64,000 nt of DNA from Wurfbainia villosa. Lineage: Eukaryota; Streptophyta; Magnoliopsida; Zingiberales; Zingiberaceae. The stretch is taken from the NCBI GenBank assembly GCA_025175895.1, contig CM045988.1, positions 94,337,137-94,401,136 of the forward strand. Direction: 5' to 3'. The stretch's first letter is position 1, and each line of letters begins with the position of its first letter. Below the pieces are notes generated by a model that had not been told where the DNA came from, searched no databases, and was given only the letters and a program-made list of their open reading frames with translations. Position numbers and translations under genes: made by a program. This document shows positions 51,470-63,133 of this stretch, in pieces.

Positions 51470-51985
51470 GATTAACGACGAAATCATTTATATTCATCGT
51501 TAAACATCAATATTGACGACAAAATTAAGTATTTTTGTCGCTAACTTATGGTTTTATCAGTCGACTGATACTCAATTGTTTGATAAGATGCAATATATTA
51601 GTCGACTGTTATAAGAATCTAGTCGACTGGTGATACTGTAGCAGTCTACAGAATATTTTTGAATTGATTGGCCAGTTGACTGATGATCAAGATTTAGCGA
51701 CGAAAATATATGAATTCATCATTAATATAATGATGAAACAAATATTTAGCGTCGCTAATATTATCGACGAATTGATTTTAATCGTTGCAAACATATATCA
51801 ATTTAATGGCAATTAATATTATAGATTAGTTACGATTTATTTTGTCTTTAATATTAACGATGAAAGTTAAATAATTTATAGTTAAATCTTTTTAGTGACG
51901 ATATTTTATCGTCGCTATTATCATTTCGCAATGAGTTTTATATATTAGCGACGAAATTAATCCGTCACTAAATATAATTTTTTTC
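51470..51985. repeat. right subterminal repeats of the CACTA element
   Basis: Many 'ttagcgacgaaa' motifs in both orientations mirror those at the left end. A short block at 51555-51690 also carries several 'agtcgactg' words like those of the copia LTR. Confidence 0.75.
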
Positions 51986-51991
51986 ATAGTG

Positions 51992-52626
51992 GGACCTAGT
52001 ACACATAAAAAAGCAATCTACCCAAAATTTATCCTTTTATTAATATATATTTTATGTTAATTTATAGCAATAAAACTTATGCGTAAATGTAATATCTCAC
52101 GAAATTAATAGTATCTTTTTCTTGTAAATTTGCTTACACATGTAAGTATAAAAGTATTAAAAAAAAACACTAGCTTACACTTGATAGTTTGCCTTATACA
52201 TGTTAGTATAAAAGTATATTTTTTTTAAGCAAAAAAACCCATAGCTTACACTTAATAGTTTGGCTTGGCTGTTTTGCACCCATGTTACCTCGTGAGCTCT
52301 TTTTCTTTTTAATGGCACAATATAAACGCGTACTTATCTATAGCTAAGTAAATACAAATTTACATTCATATACATATATTACAATGAGTTCTCGTGGCCC
52401 TTTCATTGTGTCTCCGGATTAGGTACAAAGGTGTGATATTCAATTCTACTTTTAAACATCCAATGATAAACTAATTAAGTAAAATTAAGACTGACCATAC
52501 GAATACTCTTCAATTTTGATTTATTTCTCTTTTTCAGATATAGAATAATTATTACAATTTCATATTGTCGCAGCGCGTTCATTGTGCCTCAGTTGAACGA
52601 ACTGGAAGTCAAGAACTGTTAAATTG
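51992..52626. other. intergenic between CACTA and the second gypsy element
   Basis: AT-rich; a roughly 70-bp imperfect direct duplication around 'agcttacacttgatagtttg' lies at about 52135-52265. Confidence 0.5.
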
Positions 52627-53803
52627 TGACACGGATATGACCGAGCCAAATAGCAACAAGAAAACACCAGGTTAAGACATGACGAGATGATATCGTAAAC
52701 TTGGTTTTTCTTATATTTTAATTCCGTTTTAATACCGCCGTTACCTCTTCTTTATAAAGAGCTCATAGGCAAGGCGCTACCCGAACCAATTAGAGGGTTC
52801 AGTGGAAGAAAAAGAGAGGAACGGGTCGGGCGCAAGCGCCTGAAATAATTGGTACGGAAAAGTTAGTGAGGGTAATCGAAATAGGAAGGCGAAGAAGTAC
52901 TTCGTTGGGAAATAAGCCAGAATCGGTTCGGCCACATAAGCCTAAAGATAGACGGGACGGATAAGAGTCGGTCCGACCAAATAAGCCTAGAAGGCAAACG
53001 GGGCGGATAAGAATCGGTTCGGCCAGATAAGCCTAGAAGACAAACGGGGCGGATAAGAATCGGTCCGGCCAAATGAGCCTTAAGGCTATACTACCCGTAG
53101 GCTATAAACCTAAGTTAGTTTCGCCAGAAGTAGATGGTTGAGCGGGACAGACTAACCTAGTTCACTGAAATATGGATGAGGAGGTGGTATGTAACAGAAA
53201 GAAAGGTCCCCACATAATATTCCGAGGTGCCTTCGCCCCTCCTACCTGTAACAGAATTATTCTCCAGGTGGACGTGGTGGCCACGTGTACGATGGGGACC
53301 ACCCGTGAGATAGTGATGGATCAGAGAAGGAGGATAAAAGGCAAGAGGAGGAGAGAAGGGAGGGGATCCGTAATCATTCCATCAGACACGAAACGAAGAC
53401 GCAGGAGGAGAAGGAGGAGAGTTGTCATCACTTCGCCGGAGAAGAAGAGCAGCGACCCTGATCTTGAGTCGCACGTACTCTTTCTTGTATTTGTAACTAA
53501 ACTGTAAGAGATTTTCTCCTCCACCTCGGGAAGTTTTCTTTCCGTAAAGGAGGACATTCATAGTGGAAAGTGCTTGGGCATTGTCCCCGGTGAGAGAGCT
53601 CACCTCCGTGGAGTAGGAATACTCATTCCGAACCATGTTATATCTTGTGTTCCCGTTTCCGCTGTCTGTGTGGGTTTTGCGCTTCCTGACTTCGTCTTCT
53701 ACATCCTTTTATTGTTGCAGCCTGTGAGAACCCCCCCAAAAGCTCCCTTCGTGCCTTCGTCGCATCGAAAGGGGGTTGAAGGAGAATTTTCCTCGCCACA
53801 TCA
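52627..53803 (+). repeat. 5' LTR of gypsy element 2
   Basis: The right edge is set by 'ccacatca' just before the primer site. The left edge is placed at TGACACGG and is approximate. TATA-like 'tttataaagag' lies near 52751. An internal 46-bp tandem repeat ('aatcggttcggcc', 'ataagcctagaa') has four copies at about 52920-53085. Confidence 0.65.
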
Positions 53804-53805
53804 GT

Positions 53806-53823
53806 TGGCGCCGTCTGTGGGAA
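53806..53823 (+). other. primer-binding site of gypsy element 2
   Basis: TGGCGCCGTCTGTGGGAA begins two bases after the LTR end. TGGCGCCG starts are typical for Tat/Athila-type elements. I do not assign the exact tRNA. Confidence 0.7.
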
Positions 53824-53841
53824 CATTGAGCTGGACGTCAA

Positions 53842-55139
53842 GATGCAACCGGAAGAGATACAACAGCCTGCTACCTCCGCAGCGGAGGAGCGCCCCATCA
53901 CCCTCCTACCATAACAGTTGAAGACCCTGATGGATGACGCTATTACAGAGGCCCTTTCTAGAGAAAGGAGAAGGACCGGATATATGCATTCTCATTCCGG
54001 TGAACCTTCTTCCCGAGGCCCACCCCCAGAAATGCCTCCTCCATCTCGTACCGCCGTTAATGTGGAAGTATTGCCTGGAGAAGGACTTGGGGGAAGAGCA
54101 CCTCAGAACACTATGCCCTTAACCTAAACTTGAAGGGAAGAACAGGGCGAAAGTCAATCGACTGCACCTCCGAGTTTACGAGCCCACCCCTTTACCATGG
54201 ACATCCTCTCTCAAGTCCCCCATCCTACTCCTAATCCTCGTGATAGATAAGTATAATGGCTCGATGGATCCCGAAGAGCACCTATTCGCGATTCGACCGG
54301 AGCACGCTCCATATATCGATGCCCTCAAATGCCGAGTTTTCCGGACCACCTTAACCGGCTCGGCACAAAAATGGTTTAATACTTTGCCCCCAGGATCCAT
54401 CACTTGTTTCGCTGATTTTCGAGGGATGTTCAGCCGGGAGTTTGCCAGTTGCAAGGTGTATAAGCATGACACCTCTATCTTGATGCACATCACGCAAGGG
54501 CCCTCGGAATCGCTCAGAGGGTATTTTCACCGGTTTACCTCTGCAGCTAGGGGTATTCCTTCTACCAGAATAGAATCTTTCAGAGTCGCCATTCTGCACA
54601 GACTGAATGAAGGCCCCTTCCTCATCTCCCTCTTGAGGCAACCTGCCAACAGCTATGAGGAGCTGTTAAGTTGTGCGGAACAATTCATCCGCGAGGAGGA
54701 AGGACTGCAAGTGCGGAGAGCTGAACGTGCTGCCGCAGCAGTCCCGGTCGAAAGAACTCGTCCCGCTGCCCCTCAAGTACCCCCTCGTCGAGGTTATGTG
54801 CGACCCTTTCGACATGAGGCTCCTAGGCCTCGACCATTGTTACAGGGCGCTCGCCCTGTACCGCCATTACAAATTATGGCCGCTGAAGCACTTCCTCCTG
54901 CAAGGACTTGGAAGGAGCGGGAGATGGAATTCTATGATCAACAGGGTCTGCTGCAACGACCCTTAGGACATAGGGGGATCCCACGTAACCCCTCCGCCCC
55001 ATTCTTCTACCAATATCATATGGAATATGACCACGCTAGTGGCCGATGCTTCAAGTTACAGGAGGAACTAGATCGTCTCCGAACTGCATATCCGCAATTG
55101 CGGTTCCAAACGGGAGGACCAGCACGGCGAGGCCCCTGA
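53842..55139 (+). pseudogene. gag of gypsy element 2, broken in its N-terminal part
   Basis: Structural protein of the retroelement particle. The main open part, from about 54240 to 55139, is a Retrotrans_gag domain: a start related to DKYNGSMDPEEHL, then AQKWFNTLPPGSI, FRGMFSREFASCK and an Arg/Pro-rich tail. The upstream part from the ATG at 53842 has stops at about 53911 and 54125, and the frame changes before 54240. No zinc knuckle was seen in the C-terminus. Confidence 0.8.
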
Positions 55140-58100
55140 CCCAATGTAGCCCGTCCAGGGCCGTATAACCAACAATCTCAAGTCACTTTCCCCCAAACGC
55201 CGTCCCAGGAGGTTGTTTCTCAAGAAGGCCCATTAGGTGAGGGCCCATCATCCAATCTAAATAACGCTCCCACACGGGGAGTTATCTATGTTATAGCCAG
55301 AGGACCTACTGACGGGGACTCCAACCGGGCGCGAAAGTCATACGCCCGTCTCATGGAGAGTTTGGCCATTATCACTGACCAGACTGTACAGACTGCACCG
55401 CCCGTTTCATCGGGCCAGAAGATCTACAAGGTATCCTACTGCCCCACACGGATGCCTTAGTTATCTGAATATCCCTAGCCAATTACGGCGGCTAGGTGTC
55501 CGACTTGAAGCTATGTTAATATCCTTTTCAGATGCTTTGACAGATGTGAAATGCCCAATAGAAGATGTGGCTACACCCTCTTTGGGTTGCGCAGGCATGT
55601 GGTCCACCCTACCGCGATTTACGCTTGCCCTAACTCTGGGCGTAAAGCCCAGCCAGAAAACCAGTATTATACCTTTCCTCATTGTGGATGCTCCGTCCAC
55701 TTATAATGCTATTCTTGGTCATCCTTTCCTTACTATCTTTCAGGCGGTGGCTTCCCCATACCACCAGAAGTTGAAATTCCCAGTTAGACCGCTGGTGGGA
55801 GAAGTACGAGGGGAAAAGGCCTTGTCGTATGTACAAATGGTTCGGGATGACCAGAAGAAGGCCCGAACCGATGATCTCAAAGGCAAAGCTATCATCATTT
55901 CTGATGTCTGTGTCTTGGAAGAATCCCCCCCAAAGCCGACAAAATAGAGGAAGGAGAGCTGGTGGAAATCGCTCCAGGAAAGGCCACACGGGTGGTGCAG
56001 CAGCTGGAAGCTAAGGAGGAGCTGGTGGCCTGCCTGCGGAAGAATGAAGACATCTTTGTGGGAGATGTGCATGATCTCACCGGGATCGACCCTCGCGTGG
56101 CTGAACACAAGATCAATATAACCAGAGGAGCCCGACCTGTCCAACAGAAGTGGCGACATTTTAGACCTGAGAAGGACAAGGTCATAGCTGAAGAGGTGGA
56201 AAAACTACTAAAGGCGGGTCATGTAAAGGAAATTCAGTTTCCCGAGTGGGTTTCCAATGTAGTCTTGGTCCCCATGCCTTCTGGGCAGTGGAGGATGTGT
56301 ATCGATTTTCGTGATTTGAATAAAGCGTGCCCTAAAGACTGCTACCCCTTGTCTCGTATTGATCAGTTGGTAGATTCCACTGTAGGATATGAAGTGGTGT
56401 CCCTAATGGATGCATACCAAGGATACCATCAAATACCTTTGGCTAAAGAAGATCAAAAGAGGGTTAGCTTTGTGACGACAGGAGGGTTATACACTTATGT
56501 GGTGATGCCATTCGGATTAAAGAACGCAGGGGCCACCTATCAGCGCCTCATGGACAAGATTTTTGCGGAGCAGAAAGGAAAAAATGTGGAAGTCTACGTG
56601 GATAACATCTTGGTCAAATCAAAGACCACTTGGGATTTAGTCAAGGATTTAAATGAAACCTTCGCTACATTGAGACGGTTTAATATGAAGCTAAACCCTA
56701 GCAAATGCCTGTTCGGGGGTAAAAAGCGGCAAGTTCTTGGGGTACATAGTAACTGAGAAGGGGTTGCAAGCCAACCCTGAGAAGGTGCAGGCACTGTGCA
56801 ATATGAAATCACCCACTAACCTACGAGAGACCCAGAAGTTGGTGGGCAGGATTGTTTCCTTATCCCGATTCATAGCCAGATCGGCGGACAAAGGGTTGCC
56901 TTTCTTCAAGATTCTGTGTAAGGCTACTAAATTTCAGTGGGACGATCAATGCGAGCAGACTTTCTAGGAGTTGAAGAAATATTTGGCTGGACTCCCACTG
57001 CTAGCCAAACCAGTGGCCGAAGAACCGTTATGGATGTATTTGGTCGTCTCAGAGGGAGCTATTAGTTCGGTTTTATTGAAACAAGAAGGCTCTCACCAAC
57101 ATCCTATTTATTATACCAGCCATATTCTGAAGGGGGTTGAATTCCGTTATACAGAGCTAGAGAAGCTGGCATATATTCTAGTGTTGACCGCCCATAAATT
57201 GAGGCCGTACTTTCTAGCTCATCCCATCATTGTTCTAACTCACAGCGAATTGGGCAAGGTCGTCACTAAGCCCAATTTCTCCGGAAGATTGGCCAAATGG
57301 GTGGTAGAATTAAGCGAATATGATATTCACTACCAACCCCGAACGGTTATCAAGGCCCAAACGCTCGCTGATTTTCTAGCGGAGGTACCTTGCGGCCTAG
57401 AAGATGGTTCGTCGACAAAAGAGGAAGGATCGGATGCATGGAACATATTCGTAGACGGTTCTTCAGGATCTACGGGCAGCGGTGTCGGTGTTCTGTTAAT
57501 TTCCCCTGATAAGGAGGAGACCTGCATAGCCGTACGCTTGGGATATCGGGCATCCAATAATGAGGCGGAATATGAAGCCATTCTAGCGGGATTGTAGGCT
57601 GCTAAGGCGGTGGGGGCTTCTTCAATTGTAATCCATTCAGATTCCCAGCTGGTGATATCACAACTTCAAGGTTCTTTCACGGTTTGGGAGGAAAGGCTGC
57701 ACAAGTACTTGAAAGCTTTTGAGAAAGAAAAAGTTCAGTTTCAGCAAGTCCTCTTGAAGCAAATCCCACGGGAGAATAACGGGAAGGCAGATGAATTGGC
57801 TCGGGTGGCTAGCGCTATGGAAGGAGTGAAATCATTGGAAACGGTCCATGTGGAAATCCCTACTTCCCTAGCGATATGCAATGTGGAGGAAGCCGCACCC
57901 GAACCAAACCTAATTCCTGATTGGAGGACTGACATCATAGCTTATTTACGGCATGGGAAGGTCCCTGAAGAAAAAGGAGCGGCATCTGCTTTAATGTGCC
58001 GAGCCAGACGGTTCACCCTCTTAAATGGAGACTTATACAAGACATCTTTCGGACGACCCTTATTGAAATGCTTAGGAAGTGAGGATGCTGAATGGGTACT

Positions 58101-59148
58101 CCGGGAGATTCATGAAGGCTGTTGCAGTAATCATCTAGGAGGGAGAGCTTTAGCAAGGAAGGCCCTGTTAGCAGGATATTTTTGGCCTACTCTCCAACAG
58201 GATGCCGCTCGTATAGTGCAAACTTGCCCAGCTTGTCAAAAGCATAGCAACCGGTCCGAACGACCGACTGAATTAATGAAAGCTGTGGTCACTTCATGTC
58301 CTTTTGATCAATGGGGAATGGATATAGTGAGTCCGATGCCAGTGGCACCTTTACAGAAGAAATTTTTATTGGTGACTGTAGATTACTTCTCCAAATGGGT
58401 GGAAGCAGAGCCCCTGGCCAAAATTACCGAGAATGCTGTAATACAATTCTTGTGGAAGAATATTGTCTGTCGATATGGTATTCCTCGAAGGATAGTTAGT
58501 GATAATGGACGTCAGTTCCAAGGCAAAAAGATTAAAGAATTGTGCCAAAGTCTCAACATTCAGCAAGCTTTTACTTCAGTAGCCCACCCTCAAACTAATA
58601 GTCAAGTTGAAGTAACTAATAGAATTCTCATTCAAGGGTTGAAGACTAAATTGGACAGTCAAAGGGGGAATTGGGTGGACGAATTGCCCGAAATCTTGTT
58701 GGCCTACCGAACCACACCAAAAACTGCAACGGGAGAAACTCCTTTCAGTTTAGTATATGGGAAGGAAGCTGTTATTCCGGTCGAGGCCCTTTTAAGTAGC
58801 GCTCGGATAGAGGTGTACGAACCAGAGCAGAACCAACTTATCTGAAGCACTGAGTTGGACTTGGTGGAACAAAAGCGGGAGACGGCACGGAGGTGAGCGG
58901 AGTTTTACAAGCGGAGAGTGCAACAAGCCTTTAATAAGAAGGTGATGCCTCGAAGATTTCAGGAGGGGGATTGGGTTTTGCGTAAAGTTAATCTACTGAG
59001 ACCCCGAAAGTTAGCTCTAAACTGGGAAGGACCCTATGAAGTAACGCGTCGCGTAGCTGGGTCGGCGTATTATCTAAAGGACGATCAGGGTAAGGAATTT
59101 CCCCGACCATGGAATGCTATCCACTTGAAACCTTTCTACACTGTGTAA
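55140..59148 (+). pseudogene. pol of gypsy element 2 (PR-RT-RH-aRH-INT), decayed
   Basis: Protease remnant 55380-55770: the C-terminal part (YNAILGHPFLTIFQAVAS) is clear, but the catalytic Asp motif near 55495 is lost. RT 56100-56740 has the box changed from YVDD to YVDN (codon 56604). An extra G in the run 56715-56719 shifts the frame. RNase H runs 56970-57250. A second RNase H, 57440-57790, has acidic residues in FVDGSS, NNEAEYEA and HSDSQLV. Integrase 58090-59148 has HHCC residues and an intact D-59-D-35-E triad at codons 58321, 58501 and 58609. Stops: TAG 56965 and 57595, TGA 58843 and 58894. All parts are on one strand and would form one polyprotein. Confidence 0.9.
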
Positions 59149-59336
59149 GAAATGATGGATAAGAGAGAAGGAGTTGGAGAGTCCTCGAAGGGATGTACTT
59201 GATAACTTGTTGTGTTCATTCAATATATAACACATATGAGTTTGATTGATTCACAATAATACCGTAGTTCTTATAGCGAATTCTGAAGAAGGAAAGAAGA
59301 TAACAAAGGGATTACCTCCTGAAATAGTACATCAGG

Positions 59337-61207
59337 TTATAACTTAAACCGTTCGGGAGGATAGCGCCGAAAGCCAGCTTCCCAGTTTAAAGAAAAAGTG
59401 GGGTAGTGTGCGGGGGGAAGTCCTTGGTGAGCGTATTGGCGAATCGCCTCGTTAAATCCATCTTGATAAGTGGCGCGCAGCAAGATGATTAACCGCTCCT
59501 GTCGGTTCGGGCGGTCCGGGCTTCGGTCCCGATGGAGTCTATGACATTTCTCTTGGTGCTCTCGAAGGGCTCGACGCATGTCACTATAGCACCTGGACAC
59601 TTCCATAATGGCGTCAGCCAAGACTGAAATATCGTCGGCTCGGGAAGTTTGATCATGCTGTACAAGGTGCGTCATCTCCATCATGTTCTGACGCATGGAG
59701 GCCGAAATCCCCTCTACCGCTTCGGAGTAGGATCTGGTTCGGACAAGCTTAGTGCTCAGTCTCTGGAGGGAGGTTTCTTGCCTGCGTAGACGGGCGTGAG
59801 CATGCGCCCTAGAATTTATGAGAGAGGAGTTTTCTTGTACCTCCTTGCACAGGCGAGTGCGGAGGTCCCCTATTTTATCCTCCGCTTTTTGATGCTGAAC
59901 TCGAAGACGAGCAATGATATCCGAATCCCTTTGCTTCCCCTGAAGGAGTTTCGTTACCTGATTTCGAAGATTTATCAATTCTTGAGAGGAGGAAGATTCC
60001 TGTTCAGGATGCGCCGGTTGGAGGTCCCGCAGGAGGGAGGATGGTTCAGTGCCAGATCTTTGTGGCCCCTGTAATGCCGCTATAGTATTGACATCTTTCT
60101 GAAGTTGATGGCGATCCTTTGTCAGTTGCTCTTGACATTGTTGAAGTTGTTGAGATAGGAGGCGCTCCCGATGTAAAGCAGCCGCCAAATCCTCCCTTTG
60201 TTGTTGTTCCAGCTTTAGATATTGAGCTCGATATTGCTGGAGGGAACAATCTAGCTCTTGATAGTTGGTTAGGGCCTGTACGCCGATTGTTGAGAAGAAA
60301 TCATACAATAAGAAAAGTTAAAGAAGTTGATTAAAGGAACATACCAACTCTAGAGCATGGTTCAAGCCTTCCATTCGAGGAGTCAATTCTTCTAAATGTA
60401 TTCGAAGACTCCGGGGGGAAATGGAAGAAGAAGGGGCAGGTGATATTGAAGGCAGGGGTTCATTGATCAAAGGAAGAATGGGAGTGTTAACCATAGGTTG
60501 AAACGGGGGTTCGAAAGGGGAATAAGGAGGAGCACTAATCGGAAGGTTCACTGGGGACGAAGTCGGGGGCAAAAAATCAGAAGTAGAAGGTGAAAGATGT
60601 GCTGCGGCTGGCGGAGAAGAGGGCACATCAGAAGTTGCGGACGGGAATTTATTTGGCGAGGAGTCTGGAGAAGATGATATGACGAGCATGGGGCTGGAGG
60701 AGCCTTCGTGGGGAAGGCAAGAAGTGGAAGGAGGTGGACTATTGCCCATAGGAAGTGAAGAGCTCTCCAGGCGAAGCGCGGAAGGGGAAATAGACGGTGG
60801 GGAGATGTCAATCACCATTGGCTCAAAGATGGAAGCATGGTCAGGGGAAAATGAAGGCAAGGATGCACCAACATCTGCGGTTAAAGGACATGGGCGCACG
60901 ATTTCTCCAGAATCCTCTTCAGGTTGTGACGAGGGAGGAGGCGACGCCCGCATACCCGAGGCGGAATGGGAGGAAAGGGGAGAGTTAGGGTTTGTCGGTT
61001 GCCTAGAGGAGGAAGATGGGCTGATTATGGCAGTTTCGTGTAGGGTGGATGTAGCAGGGGTTTCAGACGGAGGTGGAGAAGAAGGTAGAGGGGTGACATG
61101 GGGAACGATGGTAGACGGAGGCGAAGGCGAAGATGAAGATGGCGGCTGACCATCACCCCGTTGGACCCGTGGGAAACGACTTGCTATTTCGCGGAAGAAG
61201 GAGGAAT
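59337..61207 (-). CDS. two-exon antisense gene of gypsy element 2 (Ser/Pro-rich plus coiled coil)
   Basis: On the strand opposite pol. Exon 1 runs from a Met at 61207 (MHSSFFREIASRFPRVQR; an earlier in-frame Met is at 61355) to 60345. It is very Ser/Pro-rich, ending LNHALEL. A 69-bp intron (60276-60344, GTATGT...TACAG) joins it in phase 0 to exon 2 (60275-59337), beginning ALTNYQELDCSLQQ and continuing as a Gln/Glu/Arg-rich coiled coil to about residue 500. No stops interrupt the 600-aa reading, in contrast to pol. No domain is recognised. It parallels the antisense gene of element 1 in part order and intron phase but lacks its first domain. Function unknown. Confidence 0.65.
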
Positions 61208-61572
61208 GCATCCTGTCCGTGGAAGAAGAAAAGAAAAGGCTAAAGGAGATGATTGGGGGCACCGGAAGACGACGGCGGAAAGAAGAGCAAATGCAGGAAA
61301 GGGAGACGAGAAGGCAGAAAGGATGAAGGTAACTGAAGAGAAGAAGATGAAGCATCCCCTATAAAAGGGGGGAAGAAATGGACTGATAATGGCTATTGGG
61401 CTCCTAGTTAGTAAAAGGAGAGGCCCTAAACAGAAGGGTAATGAAGATTTATTTCCTTGGTGGCCCGTTATACAATAAAACCCTTACTTTCAATAGAAAA
61501 GATGGATAGGGGTGTTCTCTTCGGGACGGAAGAAGGATGGTTAGTGGTGGAGAAGCAGCTCATTTTTCATCC
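61208..61572. other. leader region of the antisense gene
   Basis: Pyrimidine-rich on the minus strand. A palindromic 'cccttttatagggg' lies at about 61357-61370. It reads as TATAAAAG on the plus strand and only as TTTTATAG on the minus strand, so its direction is ambiguous. Confidence 0.4.
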
Positions 61573-62507
61573 CCGTGTGGTGGTGGAACGGAAGAACCGA
61601 GATTTCCTCGGTTATATATCATTTTTATCCCCGCAAAGCGGAAGAAATCCCCGTGTGGTGGTGGAACGAAAGAACCGAGATTTTCTCGGTTATATATCAT
61701 TTTTATCCTCGCGAAGCGGAAGAAATCTCCCTATGGTGGTGGAACGGAAGAACTGAGATTTCCACAGTTATATATCATTTTTATCCCCGCGAAGCGGAAG
61801 AAATCCCCGTGTGGTGGTGGAACGGAAGAACCGAGATTTCCTCGGTTATATATCATTTTTATCCCCGCGAAGCGGAAGAAATCCCCGTGTGGTGGTGGAA
61901 CGGAAGAACCGAGATTTCCTCGGTTATATATCATTTTTATCCCCGCGAAGCGGAAGAAATCCCCGTGTGGTGGTGGAACGGAAGAACCGAGATTTCCTCG
62001 GTTATATATCATTTTTATCCCCGCGAAGCGGAAGAAATCCCCGTGTGGTGGCGGAACGGAAGAACCGAGATTTCCTCGGTTATATATCATTTTTATCCCT
62101 GCGAAGCGGAAGAAATCCCCGTGTGGTGGTGGAACGGAAGAACCGAGATTTCCTCGGTTATATATCATTTTTATCCTCGCGAAGCGGAAGAAATCCTCGT
62201 GTGGTGGCGGAACGGAAGAACCGAGATTTCCTTGGTTATATATCATTTTTATCCCCGCGAAGCGGAAGAAATCCCCGTGTGGTGGTGGAACGGAAGAACC
62301 GAGATTTCCTCGGTTATATATCATTTTTATCCCCGCGAAGCGGAAGAAATCCCCGTGTGGTGGTGGAACGGAAGAACCGAGATTTCCTCGGTTATATATC
62401 ATTTTTATCCCCGCGAAGCGGAAGAATATCCCCGTGTGGTGGCGGAACGGAAGAACCGAGATTTTCTCGGTTATATATCATTTTTATCCCCGCGAAGTGG
62501 AAGAGTT
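61573..62507. repeat. 78-bp tandem array, 12 copies
   Basis: 'ccgtgtggtggtggaacgg' recurs at 61573, 61651, 61729, 61807 and every 78 bp to 62353, then at 62432 after a one-base insertion. Copies are nearly identical, so the array is young or homogenised. Each unit contains a hairpin 'aaccgag/ctcggtt', a small palindrome 'ccgcgaagcgg' and, on the minus strand, TATATAA. Because 78 is divisible by 3, four of six frames stay open. These ORFs are not treated as genes. Confidence 0.95.
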
Positions 62508-62673
62508 GAATTCGTTCTTCAACTATATATTATTCCTATCTCTATTCTTGTACGATGATAAAGCAGCAAAGTAAAGTTATTTATCAGAAGGGTAAAGGGG
62601 TAGAAGAGCTGAAGTATACCCTCCGCTGTATATTATTTTGTGTTGATATGAGGAAGGCACAATGGGGTATGAT

Positions 62674-63072
62674 TTAAGAAATATAGGAAGAAGAAGACAA
62701 GCGGGAGAAGTTCATTGATTCGGGAAAATTACATATTCTAATTCCTTCACAAAGAGGAAATAGCAAAAGAAAACCCTTATATATATGTAGGGTATTACAG
62801 TTCTTTGTTGGGAAGAACCGACGGAGTCTCTTTGCGCGGTCGGGGTTGGCATAGTAATTGCCGAAGGTAAGACTGCTGAGGAAGATTTGCTTGGATAACT
62901 CCTTTTGGGACCCGACCAGTTGCTGACGCAAAGAGCGGTTACTGGCGGAAGCTTCCCTCAGCCGTTGTTGCAAGTACCTCACTTGCTCCTCCAGATTAGC
63001 TATATAGCGGCGATCGTCAATCTTTTCTTTAGCAGAAGAGGAACTGCTGCTCTGTTCAGATATTCTGTCCAT
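62674..63072 (-). CDS. antisense small coiled-coil ORF
   Basis: A 132-aa ORF beginning MDRISEQSSSSSSAKEKIDD and continuing with a leucine/glutamine coiled coil (YIANLEEQVRYLQQRLRE), then a basic stretch. A minus-strand TATA box (CTATAAAGAC, 63124-63133) lies about 55 bp upstream of its ATG. It belongs to the 3' region of gypsy element 2. No family recognised; it could be a duplicated or detached piece of the antisense gene. Confidence 0.45.
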   Translation of the reverse strand: MDRISEQSSSSSSAKEKIDDRRYIANLEEQVRYLQQRLREASASNRSLRQQLVGSQKELSKQIFLSSLTFGNYYANPDRAKRLRRFFPTKNCNTLHIYKGFLLLFPLCEGIRICNFPESMNFSRLSSSSYIS

Positions 63073-63126
63073 GGCGAAGGGAAGGAAAGGGAAAAGATGG
63101 AAGTTATACGGTAAGGGTTGGAAGTC

Positions 63127-63133
63127 TTTATAG
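63127..63133 (-). promoter_or_regulatory. possible TATA box of the small coiled-coil ORF
   Basis: CTATAAA on the minus strand about 55 bp before the ATG at 63072, a normal core-promoter spacing. Confidence 0.4.

Larger units (their letters stand above)
39201..51991 (+). mobile_element. degenerate CACTA (En/Spm) transposon
   Basis: The right end reads CACTATGAAAAAAATTATA on the minus strand from 51991; the left end starts CACAGTATTTTTAATAAAAA at 39201. Possible 3-bp target copies 'gta' and 'gga' differ at one base. Subterminal regions at both ends are full of 'ttagcgacga' in both orientations, as expected for En/Spm transposase-binding repeats. Inside are TNPD-like and TNPA-like pseudogenes on the plus strand and a later copia insertion (44107-49954). 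The left terminus is less certain than the right. Confidence 0.85.

Noticed and set aside
61573..62507. CRISPR-like repeat array
   Set aside because: Units are contiguous with no unique spacers, and the context is a plant retrotransposon.
61537..62574. Long repetitive ORFs of 345, 327 and 232 aa on the plus strand and 223 aa on the minus strand
   Set aside because: All come from a 78-bp tandem repeat whose length is divisible by three; no frame is favoured.
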